DNA from: Alloascoidea africana
Lineage: Eukaryota; Ascomycota; Alloascoideomycetes; Alloascoideales; Alloascoideaceae
Direction of reading: 5' to 3'
Assembly (NCBI GenBank): GCA_030581615.1
Contig: JAKTTT010000046.1
Span: forward strand, 1-64,000
Length of the DNA stretch: 64,000 bases
Shown here: piece after piece, positions 10,652-21,100 of the stretch
Layout of the letters: every line of letters starts with the position of its first letter
How positions within the stretch are numbered: position 1 is the first letter of the stretch
Notes under the pieces: model-generated
Databases searched by the model: none
What the model saw: the letters and a program-made list of their open reading frames with translations, nothing else
What the model was told of the DNA's origin: nothing
Made by a program: the position numbers and the translations under genes

Positions 10652-12173
10652 TGAAAATATGGGGATAAGGGATTGGATGCATTTTTGGATAAAGAGTAGG
10701 AACTTTAGAGTCTTTTAAGGAAAATCAACAGGGACAAGTCTGGACATAGAAAAAACATTTCAAAGGATATAACTTATTGATTGACCATGTGGAAATCATC
10801 TAGGAAAATATAGACATGAAAGACTAGAAAGAGACACTCATTTTTGAGACAGGGCTTAACCTTGTAGAGTTCTACAAGCTGAGGTATGCGATGAGCAGTC
10901 AAAGTAGCACGAGTTCTCAGAGTGAGCCATAAGCTCTGAGTACCCGGCTATGACACAAACGCCAGGCGCTTGCCGGTTTGCTGATGGGTCAAAGCGCTAT
11001 CCCTAGTCGCTTCCAGAATGTCTCGGTTTCAATCGAGAAAAATCCACCCAAATGCTCGAAAAGCTTGAGTGTGCCCCTCTCGGGCGAGTAAGAGGAGTAC
11101 GGGTGTTCACATAGTAAATACTTTAGGCACATTGATATAAACGGGAGAAAAAAAGGCAGGGCTTGAAAAGACAAGCAGGGGAAAAGAGAGCTCGAAGGAT
11201 TATAGCCCACCTCCCTGGAGCGTCGCAAGGAGCAGAACATAGATATTAGCTAGTATGTGTGGGTGGCACAAAGAAGTTAAAAAAGAAACTTGTTTAAAGG
11301 TTTGGAAACAAATGCGCAGACTTTTGCTCAAAGACCTGTGTGCATAACAGGAAAATTTACCGCGGATGTCAAGACCAGCCTAGTTCTCGGAAAGTAGCTT
11401 CTATGATATGCCAAACCTCTAGAAATTAAGAGCAAAACATGATTCCAAATAATTGATGCTTACTGTATAGTGTGTGTTGTTGGCAGTGGTGCTGGCATGC
11501 GATGAAGATGATGGTTTTGGCCATGTAGTTTTAACCCCGCCTGCTCGGTGGCTGGTGTTTGTGGCGTTCTCACTAGCTCCAGACATCGCATCGACTGGAG
11601 TTCGGGAAACGCTATGCAACTCTAAGACCGGAACTGGTTTTTCCGGTTACTTTCTTCCCTTTGAAAAGCTGGACGCAAATTGTAGAATCAGTTTTACAGT
11701 TAAGTTTTTTTTTTTTGTTCTATTATCATCGGAGTCGTCGGGTTGGAGACTTTACAAAGGCGCTGTCTGTGTTCTGGAGCAACTGCCAACCATCATGCAT
11801 TGACAACTGTGAGGCTCTTGTGCAAATATCGGCGGCATTTTGCGCGATTGAGATGAGCTAGAATTGGTTCTCTATTGGTAATCAAACCCATTTAGGCTCG
11901 TCGGGACCGTTGGACCGGCTGGGATTGATCTGGGTGGTGGCATGATCTGTGGCGGGCTCCGACATGGAGGTGGCTGATTGTTAGCCACAGCAAGCATTTG
12001 GAATTTGCTGATTGGCTGCAGCCTCCTCTGCCTGAGATGGGCTTCCGAACGCCACACTGGCTATATAATGGAGAAGATCCCTCCTCGATTCTTCCTTGTG
12101 TTCTCTTCTGATATCTCAGTTTTTCTTTTCATTTTTTAATCGATCAACTCCCACTCACGCATAAACTCCCACC
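10652..12173. promoter_or_regulatory. 1.5-kb intergenic region upstream of RCF2; partly structured
   Basis: No convincing protein gene. The stretch 10860-11230 is rich in short inverted repeats: CTTGTAGA/TCTACAAG with a 2-nt spacer near 10871, and CTCAGAG/CTCTGAG near 10918-10942. Several GC-rich arms follow, so an RNA gene is possible, but I match it to no known class. Toward RCF2 there are CCAAT-type motifs (ATTGG near 11866-11878, and TGATTGGCTG near 12010), suitable for a Hap2/3/5-type factor at a respiratory gene. Confidence 0.45.
12062..12069 (+). promoter_or_regulatory. TATA box of RCF2
   Basis: TATATAAT lies about 105 bp before the RCF2 ATG and about 45 bp after a CCAAT-type TGATTGGCTG element. 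It is followed by a pyrimidine-rich stretch typical of yeast start-site regions. Confidence 0.5.
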
Positions 12174-12845
12174 ATGGTTAAAATTCTCGGTGAAACAGAA
12201 CTTAAAGAGCACAACACTTATATGCTGTTGCATGCCATGAAGGGTGTGGCTATTGGTTCGGTGGTGTCTGTTGGGATCTACAGATACATTTCTAGGAGAT
12301 TCCCAGTCTTCAACAAGTACCCATGGTCTATAAAGACAACAGTGGCCATCTCGCCTCCTTCTGTTGGTTTTGTCTACTTTGGTGAAACTGCATCAAATAG
12401 GTTTGACAGGATGCTTCACAGGACCGGAGAGTTTTCGGAATCTTCCGTCCAAGAGTGGGAAAGAATTCAAACTTTGCCATGGGTTGACAGACAGATTGAA
12501 TACATTACTAGGAACAAGTACACATACATTACTGGAGCCTGGGCACTCTCCTTATGGGGTTCTTGGGAATGGGTTAACAGAGACAAAATCATGACCAAAG
12601 CCCAAAAAATTGTTCAAGCCAGAATGTATGCCCAGACTCTCACTGTTGTGCTTCTACTTGCCACTCTAGGTTTATCGATGTTAGAAGAACAGAGACACCC
12701 TGAATATGCCGAGGAAAAAACACCACTGGAAGAGTCATGGAAGGTCATTTTGAAGGAAGAAGAAGAGAGAGAAATGGAAGAAAAGTTGTTGAAAGAAAAG
12801 GCCGAAAAATCTGGCTCTCTACTCCCTACTACATCTGTACATTAG
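12174..12845 (+). CDS. RCF2: Respiratory supercomplex factor 2 (HIG1 type)
   Basis: Single exon, 223 aa, almost the length of S. cerevisiae Rcf2 (224). An N-terminal pair of membrane segments (GVAIGSVVSVGIYRYI, then VAISPPSVGFVYFG) precedes a loop ending in LPWVDRQIEY. The HIG1-like C-terminal domain follows: TYITGAWALSLWGSWEW, then KAQKIVQARMYAQTLTVVLLL with the family's QxRxxAQ-type motif. The Glu/Lys-rich tail is charged. The protein sits in the inner mitochondrial membrane and supports association and activity of cytochrome oxidase with the bc1 complex (family knowledge). The ATG is preceded by CACC; the upstream CCAAT motifs fit Hap-complex control. Confidence 0.92.
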   Translation: MVKILGETELKEHNTYMLLHAMKGVAIGSVVSVGIYRYISRRFPVFNKYPWSIKTTVAISPPSVGFVYFGETASNRFDRMLHRTGEFSESSVQEWERIQTLPWVDRQIEYITRNKYTYITGAWALSLWGSWEWVNRDKIMTKAQKIVQARMYAQTLTVVLLLATLGLSMLEEQRHPEYAEEKTPLEESWKVILKEEEEREMEEKLLKEKAEKSGSLLPTTSVH

Positions 12846-13220
12846 TCTCCAGTTGAGACATGCTTTATGTTCAACGCATTGCTTAATGGTATCTTACAAA
12901 ACCAAATCAATTTTTCATCATTTTGTCCATAGAAGCATATCTAGAGCTTTCATATGTTTTGGGGATTTATTCTTTTGAATTTTATTGCTTATAATAATGA
13001 AGTACAAGTTTTGAGTTGCTAAAAACTCTTGTGTATGTGCGTTGTCAATCTACGGAAAGGGTTCCTCCTTCGTGATTTTGTATATTTCATTAGATCGAAA
13101 GCATTAACAAAGAACAAAAAAAGGATCAAAGGCATAGAGCAATCATTTCCTATCCAAAAGCTTCCGCCTATCCTATTAATGAACGACCATTTTGTCCTCC
13201 TTTCCCCCTTCCTCATGTAA
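12846..13220. terminator. Convergent 3' region RCF2 / DGA1
   Basis: About 375 bp between convergent genes. AT-rich, holding the 3' ends and polyadenylation signals of both; no gene seen. A short frame on each strand (13019-13220) is low-complexity and overlaps the other strand's frame. Confidence 0.5.
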
Positions 13221-14600
13221 CTACTCTACAAAGTCCAAATGCACCGACTCCAACTCTTCCTTTGATAGCTGAATAGCCTTCCCTTTAGAATCGTACTTGT
13301 GAAAGTACTTGCTTTTATTTTCTTCAAAGATTCGGGTCAATTCATCCACATACAACTGATGATATTTTTCAACCTCTTCGGGCTTGGGCGCAGGCAAAAA
13401 GGGAACCGTGATAGGGCGGCCCACTATAAGGCAATCAAGTGGTTAGATCTTCCCGTTTTAGGACTTGTTAGAAAAGCGCAAAAATATAATACTTACTGAC
13501 AATATTGATTGGCCTTCTATAGGGCATAATTCCAAAATCATAGTTAAACACTCCTCTTGCGTGGAATAGAGGGATAGTGAACTGGAATTTTTCCTTGATA
13601 AAGTTTTGAATTTTCCTAATAAAGGATTGGTTTTTCGTAGAAACGGTTTCATAGACATCATTTTCTCCAAAGGCATACATTGGAACCAATGCGGCATTAC
13701 CCACTTGCATCGCCAGTTTGATGAAGCCCTTTCTTTTCTTTAAAACCAGCTTGGTAGAGGATGGATGCGCCGTCAGACTCTCTTGTGCTCCTCCAATCAC
13801 TATGCAAATAGATTGGCCTCTTTTCAAGAGTTCTATGGCGTTTTGCTTTGCCACAGAAGAGACGCCTAGCGACAGCAAATAATCGCGGTAAAGTGGAACT
13901 TGGAATTGCTTAATCAATGTAAGCACGCTGATGGGTATTCCGGGACACAGCTTAGACCAATTGGCCCCCTCTGAAGCAAAGGCGCCCAGAGCTCCCATGC
14001 TGACGACGCCATGGGGATGATATCCTAACAAGTATACTGGTCCAGTTTTGACGATGACGGTCTCTGTTGACTCGTCGTCGGCAGGATTCCTGCTGTTGAG
14101 AAAAACCGACAGAGGCCACCGGTACCGATGCTTGTAGACCGTGACCTCCTTCTTTACAAACGTAGGTTGAAGGTTAACAGACTTGTGAATGCTGATCGGA
14201 AAGTACTCGCTAAAGTAATTCCAGAGTGGTAGATTTCGCATGTACATGCTGTATCTATCGTAGGCGTCCCCATTCAGGTGAGACTTGTCTAGAAAATAGT
14301 AGACCTAGCGGGATGCTTGTTAGCCACAGTCTCAGGCAAAGAACAGGTGGTTGAATAGGAGATGTTGCTTACCAAGTAGATAATGATGATGGGCCACAGG
14401 CTGGGATTCGCACAACACAGTAGAAATGCTGTCGTGAACAGGGGGATTGAGATAACATGCCACAATACGCTTAGCGTCTGGTACCTTCTGTTTGAAGATT
14501 CCAGAGGAAGGAGAGAGCAATCTCTAGTTGAGCTCGTTAGTGGATGCTCGCAAACTTGACAGATTCGCGCTATTCTGGACAGCACTGCTCACCTTGGCAT
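13221..14600 (-). CDS. DGA1: Diacylglycerol O-acyltransferase (DGAT2)
   Basis: Four predicted exons: 14593-14600 (only 8 nt, ATG CCA AG), 14373-14523, 13497-14304 and 13221-13423, for 389 aa (yeast Dga1 is 418). The open frame of exon 2 has no ATG and starts just after CACTAAC...CTAG; splicing the 8-nt exon restores ATG CCA AGA GAT. DGAT2 signatures: RRYQTLSVLWH before a hydrophobic hairpin, LLGYHPHGV with the catalytic HPHG, a GGAQES motif, the KRKGFIKLA segment, RGVFNYDFG and, across the last intron, INIV-MGRPI. It forms triacylglycerol from diacylglycerol and acyl-CoA in the ER and on lipid droplets. Introns are 69, 68 and 73 nt, each with a CTAAC-type branch. The N-terminus is shorter than in S. 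cerevisiae. Confidence 0.9.
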
Positions 14601-15350
14601 TTTTGCTTGTGGATGGTGGTGTTTGGAACGATAAGGTAAAACGGCTTAAAAAGCAGCAAATTCCCGCCCACGCAGCAATCAAGACCGAGAGCAATTCAAG
14701 CAAACACGCACAGAAATATCGAGATACAAGAGGAAGAGTGCGCAGGCGTGTCGTCGGTCTTGGTTCGTATGCTCTGCGTTTGGGCCTCTCGGGCAATGAG
14801 AAGAAGGGAGAGGAATGGAGCTGCTCATCATCACGTAGTCCTCCACGCCAGGTAATCCCAATCCAGTTAGTCCAAATTGGGGAATCGCTAGCAGAAGAAA
14901 ACAAACATGCGGAGGAGGCCGGCATAACTAGCACAACTATCGTCGGCCATGAGGCAGGCCAGTCTGGTTGTGTATTTACGATGAAGAGCTTACAAGATGT
15001 ATCTGAGGAATACTTGGAGTCGGTTTCATATAGCAGTATTGGGCTTACTCCACGGGGACCCACGAGGACCCACGAGCAAATCGCTAGGGGTCCCACACAC
15101 TATTTAAAACAGATGAGAGATCCTGCTGTAAATACAGATTTCAGAATCTGGGCTCGGTTAACACTATTAGCTGGGGGAAATTAGCCACGAATCTGCTTCG
15201 GAATTGAGCAAATATCTGGCAGCCTAAAACAGCCCTTGATAACTTTCTCACTTTATCGTTATTTCCAAGATCTAAACACCGGAGCATAAATAGGAAAACT
15301 CTAGATTCCCCTTGCCTTTCCCTCCCCTTTTTTAAATCCATCTTCAAGAA
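14601..15350. promoter_or_regulatory. Divergent promoter DGA1 / SOD-like gene
   Basis: 750 bp between divergent genes. Overlapping open frames on both strands (14528-15184 plus, 14524-15096 minus) resemble nothing and run into DGA1 exon 1. A TATTTAAA lies near 15102 and a GCATAAATAGG near 15284, either of which could serve the SOD-like gene. A short GGACCCACGA direct repeat lies near 15056-15075. Confidence 0.45.
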
Positions 15351-15809
15351 ATGTGTGAATGCAACTGTGAGAAATATCAAAGAGCGGCTATTGGAAATGC
15401 AGTGGTGCGAATCCATCCCACTACTCCAGATGGAGTCAGCCCTTTAATACATCTCAGTAACTGTGGATCAGATAACGCCGAAATCACATACTCTTTTGAT
15501 CAACCTGAGGATTATAGTCGTCTATGCTTAGAGATCCTGTGAGTTTGTGTTTCTAGCTCTCTGGGAAACTAATTATTGGACTCCACTGTTAACACTGGTT
15601 TTCATTCTAGCCCCGATGGAGATATATCAAAGGCTCATACAACACATCCAATGTTCAGTTTCCCAATAGCTGCAAAATCTGGCTCAATCAGCTTGCCACA
15701 TCAGCTGAACTTGAACATAGTGGGAACGAAACCTATAATAGGAAGAGCAGCCCGGATAGTGGGCCCCAGCAGAAGCATACTAGGAGTTGGAGTAATTGGC
15801 TGGAATTAG
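15351..15809 (+). CDS. Degenerate Cu/Zn superoxide-dismutase-fold protein
   Basis: Exons 15351-15538 and 15611-15809 (72-nt intron: GTGAGT, GTTAAC branch, CTAG) encode 128 aa; Cu/Zn SODs have about 153. It starts MCECNCEKYQ. The order of beta strands resembles SOD: AVVRIHP, AEITYSFDQ, LEILPDGDISKA (where SOD has HIHEFGD), MFSFP (where SOD has HFNPF), SISLPHQLNL, then PIIGRAARIVGP (SOD: SVVGRSVVIHAG) and GVGVIGWN (SOD: ACGVIG). The metal-ligand histidines of the HxH, PHFNP and VVIHAG positions appear lost and the loops are short, so SOD activity is unlikely. The Cys-rich N-terminus (CxCxC) might bind metal. Alternatives: a relic of a Ccs1-like chaperone domain or a structural SOD-fold protein. 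The fold call rests on the C-terminal motif and is tentative. Confidence 0.55.
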
Positions 15810-16027
15810 AACTAAAACCAAAACTAGAACAGTAACTAGAATTAGAATTAGAATCTTCTACCTGTGTTGAAGATAGATCTAGCATTAATTCGCATCTTCT
15901 CCGACATGACAGATCATGGATATGTTACCCGCACATCTCATTTCCGAAGACTCGCACTAAAGCCACTGCTTTCCATCTTCAAGAGAGCCCCACAATTCTT
16001 TTTCATTCTTTACGCTTTTGAGAAATA

Positions 16028-16411
16028 ATGAGACCCACTATCCAGAGGTTTGCCAGAGTTCCTCTCATCAAGTTTTTGGGAAAGAGGACAATTCCTAGTA
16101 CGTCTTTGTTTGTGCAACTGCCGACCTTCTCTCTCGCTGTGCTATTATCAATACTAATCCTTCTCATTTGATTAGAGAATATCGACCACACTCCTCGCCC
16201 TCATCCCCAAGATCCAACCCAGAAGCTTCCAACTTCTTTCTTCAACCTATCTAGCGGGAACTCTGTCCAAAGCAAACCATTTTCACTCGAGCCAAAGAAT
16301 GGAGAGCTGTTTTCGGTCCTGGATCTACCCCAGAGATTTAGATCCCCTGTTTTCAGCGAAGCTGAAATCGAGAACATCAACAGTGGAGCTGCAGAAGTTA
16401 TTTATTCATAA
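16028..16411 (+). CDS. KGD4: 2-oxoglutarate dehydrogenase subunit Kgd4 (mS36/Ymr31)
   Basis: Exons 16028-16097 and 16176-16411 flank a 78-nt intron (GTACGT, TACTAAT branch, TTAG). The 101-aa product starts with a basic presequence (MRPTIQRFARVPLIKFLGKR), followed by IPKNIDHTPRPHPQDP, the conserved Kgd4 element that binds E3 and recruits it to E1-E2 in the mitochondrial matrix. S. cerevisiae Kgd4 is 123 aa and was once listed as mitoribosomal Ymr31. Without splicing the frame breaks just after IP. A TTACCCGC (near-Reb1) string lies about 100 bp upstream. Confidence 0.85.
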
Positions 16412-16950
16412 GTAGGGATATCTTTACATTTTTTTCATTCTGGAGTCTGATTCTGAACTGATTTCCATGCGGTTATAAAAGATAAAAGTTTGAATATGGA
16501 TACTCATCGTCATTATGTGATTTGTTCATTATTGTAAGAAATAGAAGTAAAGCGCAGATCGGATTGGACAACAAGAGTTAAAATCAGAAAAAAAAATAGC
16601 AAAATGCCTTGCTCATACAAGTCATACATTATACACCAATAGATCTCATTCTTTTCTTAAGCATGAGGTGTAGCTTTTCATTTTGCTAAGTGAACTGCTC
16701 TCCAGACATACACATCAATGGACCCAAGTTTACATACTAAAATAAAATGCTTCAAGATCTAAACTTGCGAACAAACCACAGCCTATTCATACTGTTGGTC
16801 AAAACACAAAGTAATCCAAAAATTCCAATTCCTCCCGCTTTCGCCGAACAAAGTCGCACCTTCTATAACACCCATGCACCCCAAGGAACCGCCATCCCAT
16901 CAGCCCTGGAGCACTTTTCAAGATTGTGCACTCAACAACAGATAGCAGAA
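16412..16950. promoter_or_regulatory. KGD4 3' region and PRE4 promoter
   Basis: About 540 bp between tandem plus-strand genes, AT-rich at first. The PRE4 frame is open back to about 16747, but the extra N-terminal 68 residues do not resemble the family, so this stretch is read as leader. No proteasome-associated GGTGGCAAA element was seen. Confidence 0.45.
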
Positions 16951-17899
16951 ATGGACCATAATCCTTACAAATGGGGCCGTCCCCGTGATGACGTCTACGG
17001 TGAATATCGCCATGATATTGCTGCCGCTGGTGCAACACAGATCCCTACGGGACACACTCAGCAGCCAATTGTTACTGGTACCAGTGTGATTGGCATCAAG
17101 TTCAATAAGGGTGTTATTCTCGCCGCTGATAATTTGGGTATGTGATTAAATGCTTGATTCTTGTTAATTGAACGCTTAGGAACCGCTGTTCTTTTATTTT
17201 GTGAGCCATTGGCGTTCAGAGTTGCATTGATCGGATTGGGTGCTCTAGACTAAGGTGGCGAAAAGCGTAAATTCGTTTCTAACATACAAGAACACAGCAT
17301 CTTATGGCTCATTGGCTCGATTCACGGACACTGAACGACTGCTACCGGTTGGGGAGAATACAGTTGTTGGATTGAGTGGAGATATATCGGATCTCCAGTA
17401 TATCCAACATATTCTAGAAGACCTGGACATTGAGAACAATTATGAGAATGATGGCCATGTCTACAAGGCCAACAACATTTTCGAGTACTTATCAAAAGTG
17501 TTTTACCAACGCCGAAATAAAATGAACCCATTGTGGAATGCCGCTCTTGTTGGCGGAGTTGTTGATGGGAAGCCATTTTTATCTTACGTTGATTTGCTAG
17601 GCGTTAGGTACTCTTCTCCTACGTTGGCCACTGGCTTTGGCTCGTATCTAGCAATTCCCCTGTTGAGAAAGGCAGTTCCAGATGAGGGCGACCAGGAGAA
17701 TCTAACCGAGGAAGATGCCAGGAAGGTTATCGACCAGTGCATGAAGGTTTTGTTCTACAGAGATGCTCGAAGTTTGGACAAATACTCGGTGGCCACAATC
17801 ACAGAAGAGGGCGTGAAGATAGAAAAAGACGTAAAGTGCAAAGATATGAGCTGGCGATTTGCCTCGGAGATTCGGGGATATGGCACTCAGGTTGTTTAG
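16951..17899 (+). CDS. PRE4: 20S proteasome subunit beta7
   Basis: Exons 16951-17137 and 17298-17899 (160-nt intron; GTATGT, TTTCTAAC branch, ACACAG) give 262 aa (yeast Pre4 is 266). The ATG is chosen because MDHNPYKWGRPRDDVYG matches the start of Pre4. Downstream: QQPIVTGTSVIGIKF, VILAADNL-ASYGSLARF across the intron, GLSGDISDLQYI, YQRRNKMNPLWNA, LLGVRYSSPTLATGFG, LFYRDARSLDKYS and C-terminal IRGYGTQVV. Beta7 is non-catalytic; it carries a propeptide before TSVIG, and in yeast its C-terminal tail clasps the neighbouring ring (family knowledge). The short antisense frame at 17322-17576 is a shadow. Confidence 0.95.
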
Positions 17900-18127
17900 A
17901 ATGGCAAATACATGTTTTGTGTCTGATTCCCGTACGGGCGATTATAGATTCTTTGCAGTACTTTGAAATCAATCGTAATTATGTATTCATGTAGAGAATC
18001 TTCATAATGGCAGGCTATGGACCATTTCGCGAGCATCAACAGAAGCCTAAAATAAGAGCTTTCAATCTCCAAGACAACTTTTCAACTACCACATTGCTCT
18101 TGTGATAGATCGCACACTCGCACAATT

Positions 18128-21100
18128 ATGAGTTTCGACATTTTGAAAGATATTGACCGTCTTTTATCTGAGGACGAGGAAGATGAAGAAGGTATTCATT
18201 CTAGTGTAATCTCGTTTTGATCGTGAGACTAACAGGTCGAGACAGGGCCATATTTTGGTGGTGGTATCCAGCAGCCATTTCCTGAAAATGTACTGGCCCA
18301 ATTGCGTATGAACCAAGATAGAAAATCTCTTATTAAAATGAATAAATCTAGATCTGACCAATTAAGCTGTGAGGAATGGTCTATCACAATCCAATGGTAA
18401 TGTCACTTCGGGCAGTTTCTCTGTCGTTTCGTCTTCATCAAAGTGTGATGAAAGCAGCCTTACTACCAGTCCCATTTGGAGAAACAGGCAAACAACTTCT
18501 AGTGTCTGTAACAACGACTTGGGAAAAGAACTTTCTACAGCTGTACTGCCTGATAAATTGCAATCTGTTTTCAGCTTTGCTCGGTTCAATCCAATGCAAT
18601 CCAAGTGCTTTGATGGTGTGTACAACAGCGATGATAACTATGTAATTTCCTCTCCAACAGGCTCAGGAAAAACTGTTCTTTTTGAATTGGCAATACTCCG
18701 ATCCTACCTCAAATCAAGTAAATCAAAGGCTCCATTCAAAGCAATCTATATAGCTCCCACTAAAGCACTATGCGAGGAAAAGTGCAACGACTGGGCCAAA
18801 AAATTCTCTACATTGAACTTGGTCTGTGGCGTATTAACAAGCGATACCAGCGCGTTTGAGGCCGAGCGTGTAAAGCGTTCAGACATAATTATCACCACCC
18901 CAGAGAAATTGGATGTGATAACAAGAAGGTGGCACGACTATAATAAACTGTTTGATTTGATAAAACTGTTCTTGGTAAGAACCTATTCTCCTCGACCAAC
19001 ATACTATTTCTAATCAGCTATTTCAAGATCGATGAAGTGCATATTTTGGGAAATCAAAGGGGCTCCACACTTGAAGCAGTGGTGACTCGAATTAAAACAA
19101 TGAGTTCAGAAATTAGGTTTCTCGCGCTTTCCGCAACTGTTTCGAATATCGAAGACGTTGCAAGATGGATTGGCAGGTCCCAATTCTCAAATCAACCAGG
19201 TAAATAAACGACCTTGTTCCAAGTTATAACCTCCCCACAGTCACTAACTAAAAGTAGCATATGTTCAAAAGTTTGGGGAAGAATATCGTCCAGTTCAACT
19301 TGAACGGCATGTTTATGGATACCAAACAGGCTACAATGACTTCCAGTTTGATATGGTATTAAACTCCAAGTACGCGGAATCTTCAAAATAATTGGTTGTT
19401 GAAATACTGACAAAACGGTAGACTTACCGAAGTTTTGCATAAACATTCAAAGGGAAAACCTGTGCTAGTCTTTTGTCCTACTCGCAACATTGCGATTTCG
19501 ACTGCCAAACATATTGCTAACAGCTGTCACGGTCTATGGAGAGATAGACAGCCCTTGTCTAACGTGATTAAACAGAAAGATCTTTTTTCTTTAATGGAAA
19601 ATGGCGTTTCTTTCCATCATGCCGGACTAGCCCACGAGGATCGTATTGCAGTCGAGAGCAGTTTTATTTCTGGCGCGACCAAAGTCATTTGTTCAACATC
19701 AACATTGTCTGTAGGGATAAACCTTCCAGCATATATGGTAGTGATTAAAGGAACCAGAAGCTGGATAGAAGGAGCTTTCAGAGAATATTCAGAGTTAGAC
19801 GTCCTTCAAATGATTGGCCGAGCAGGAAGGCAAGGGATTTTTGTTTTTCATCTTTGTTGTTTTCATGTCATGCTAATACTTTCCAAAAAGACCTCAATTT
19901 GAGAAAGAAGGTGTTGGTGAGTAAATTACGAATCTAAACAGCTTGAATGTTTTTCTAACAAATTTCTGTAGCGGTTATTCTAACGAGGATCGAAAATAAA
20001 AGCATTTACGAAAAGCTGGTGAAAGGAACAAAAAAGCTCGAGAGTTGGTATGCATCGTTTAATTTCATTGCTTGTGGATAAAATTCCTAATCAAGAGCTT
20101 TAGTCTCCACGAAAACCTGTTAGACCATATGGTATGCCCGATTTGGTCCCGGTCAAGAAGCTTTTTACTGATGAATTTTAGGCAGCAGAAGTGTCTCTTA
20201 AGACAATCCATTCCACCGAAAGTGCTGTTGATTGGCTCAAGTCTACCTTTTTCTTCACCCGCTTCAAGTGTAATCCTGTTGCCTATCAGATGAAAGGATT
20301 GAGATATGAAAAAGAAACAGATTTAGATTCCCAAATTGGCGTGTTTTGTCAGATGAAGCTTTCGGAACTTGAGAAAGCACAAGTAATAGAAGTAGCAGAT
20401 CGAGGATACGTCAGCACTCTTTATGGAAACGCAATGTCAAAGTATTACATCTCTTTAGAAACTATGTCCAACATTATAAAGTTACAGAAAGGAGCTTCTA
20501 TCAGTGATTTGGTAAGTTGACAACTCTGGAGAAATTTGGCTATCCCGCTAATAGGTTTAGTTACTCTGCGTTGGAAGCGCAAAAGAGTTTGCTAGTGTCA
20601 AGTTGAAGCGCCATGAAAGAAGGCTATTCAAGGAAATCAATAAATCTTCGACTTTGAAATATCCAATTAAAGGAGATCCGAAAGTGGACGGGGACAAAAT
20701 CAGTGTTCTAATTCAGGTAAAATCATTTGAACGATTTCTTGTTTCTGTCGTCTTTTAATACTAAACAAATGCAAATTAGTATGAACTCGGAGGTTTGGAG
20801 TTTCCATCGTACGAAGGAGCAGCAAAACTCCATACAAATTTCAAATCTGATAAATTTTTTGTGATGAAACAGGTCAACAGGATTTTGAAATGTATGGTGG
20901 ACTGTTTTGTGGAAAAGAGGGATTTTGTATCTCTGGAAAGCTGCTTAGAACTGGCCAGGTCTATTTCAGGAAAATGTTGGGAAGCTTCGCCAATGGTTTT
21001 ACGACAATTGAATGGCGTTGGACTTGCCTATGTTCGAAAATTCGTTTCACATAAAGTCACAAGTCTGGAAGATCTGGGAAAACTAGATGCCTCTAAAGTT

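Noticed and set aside
14528-15184. 218-aa plus-strand frame opposite the DGA1 5' end
   Set aside because: No family resemblance, overlaps a 190-aa frame on the other strand and the DGA1 first exon and intron; better explained as chance open frames in promoter sequence.
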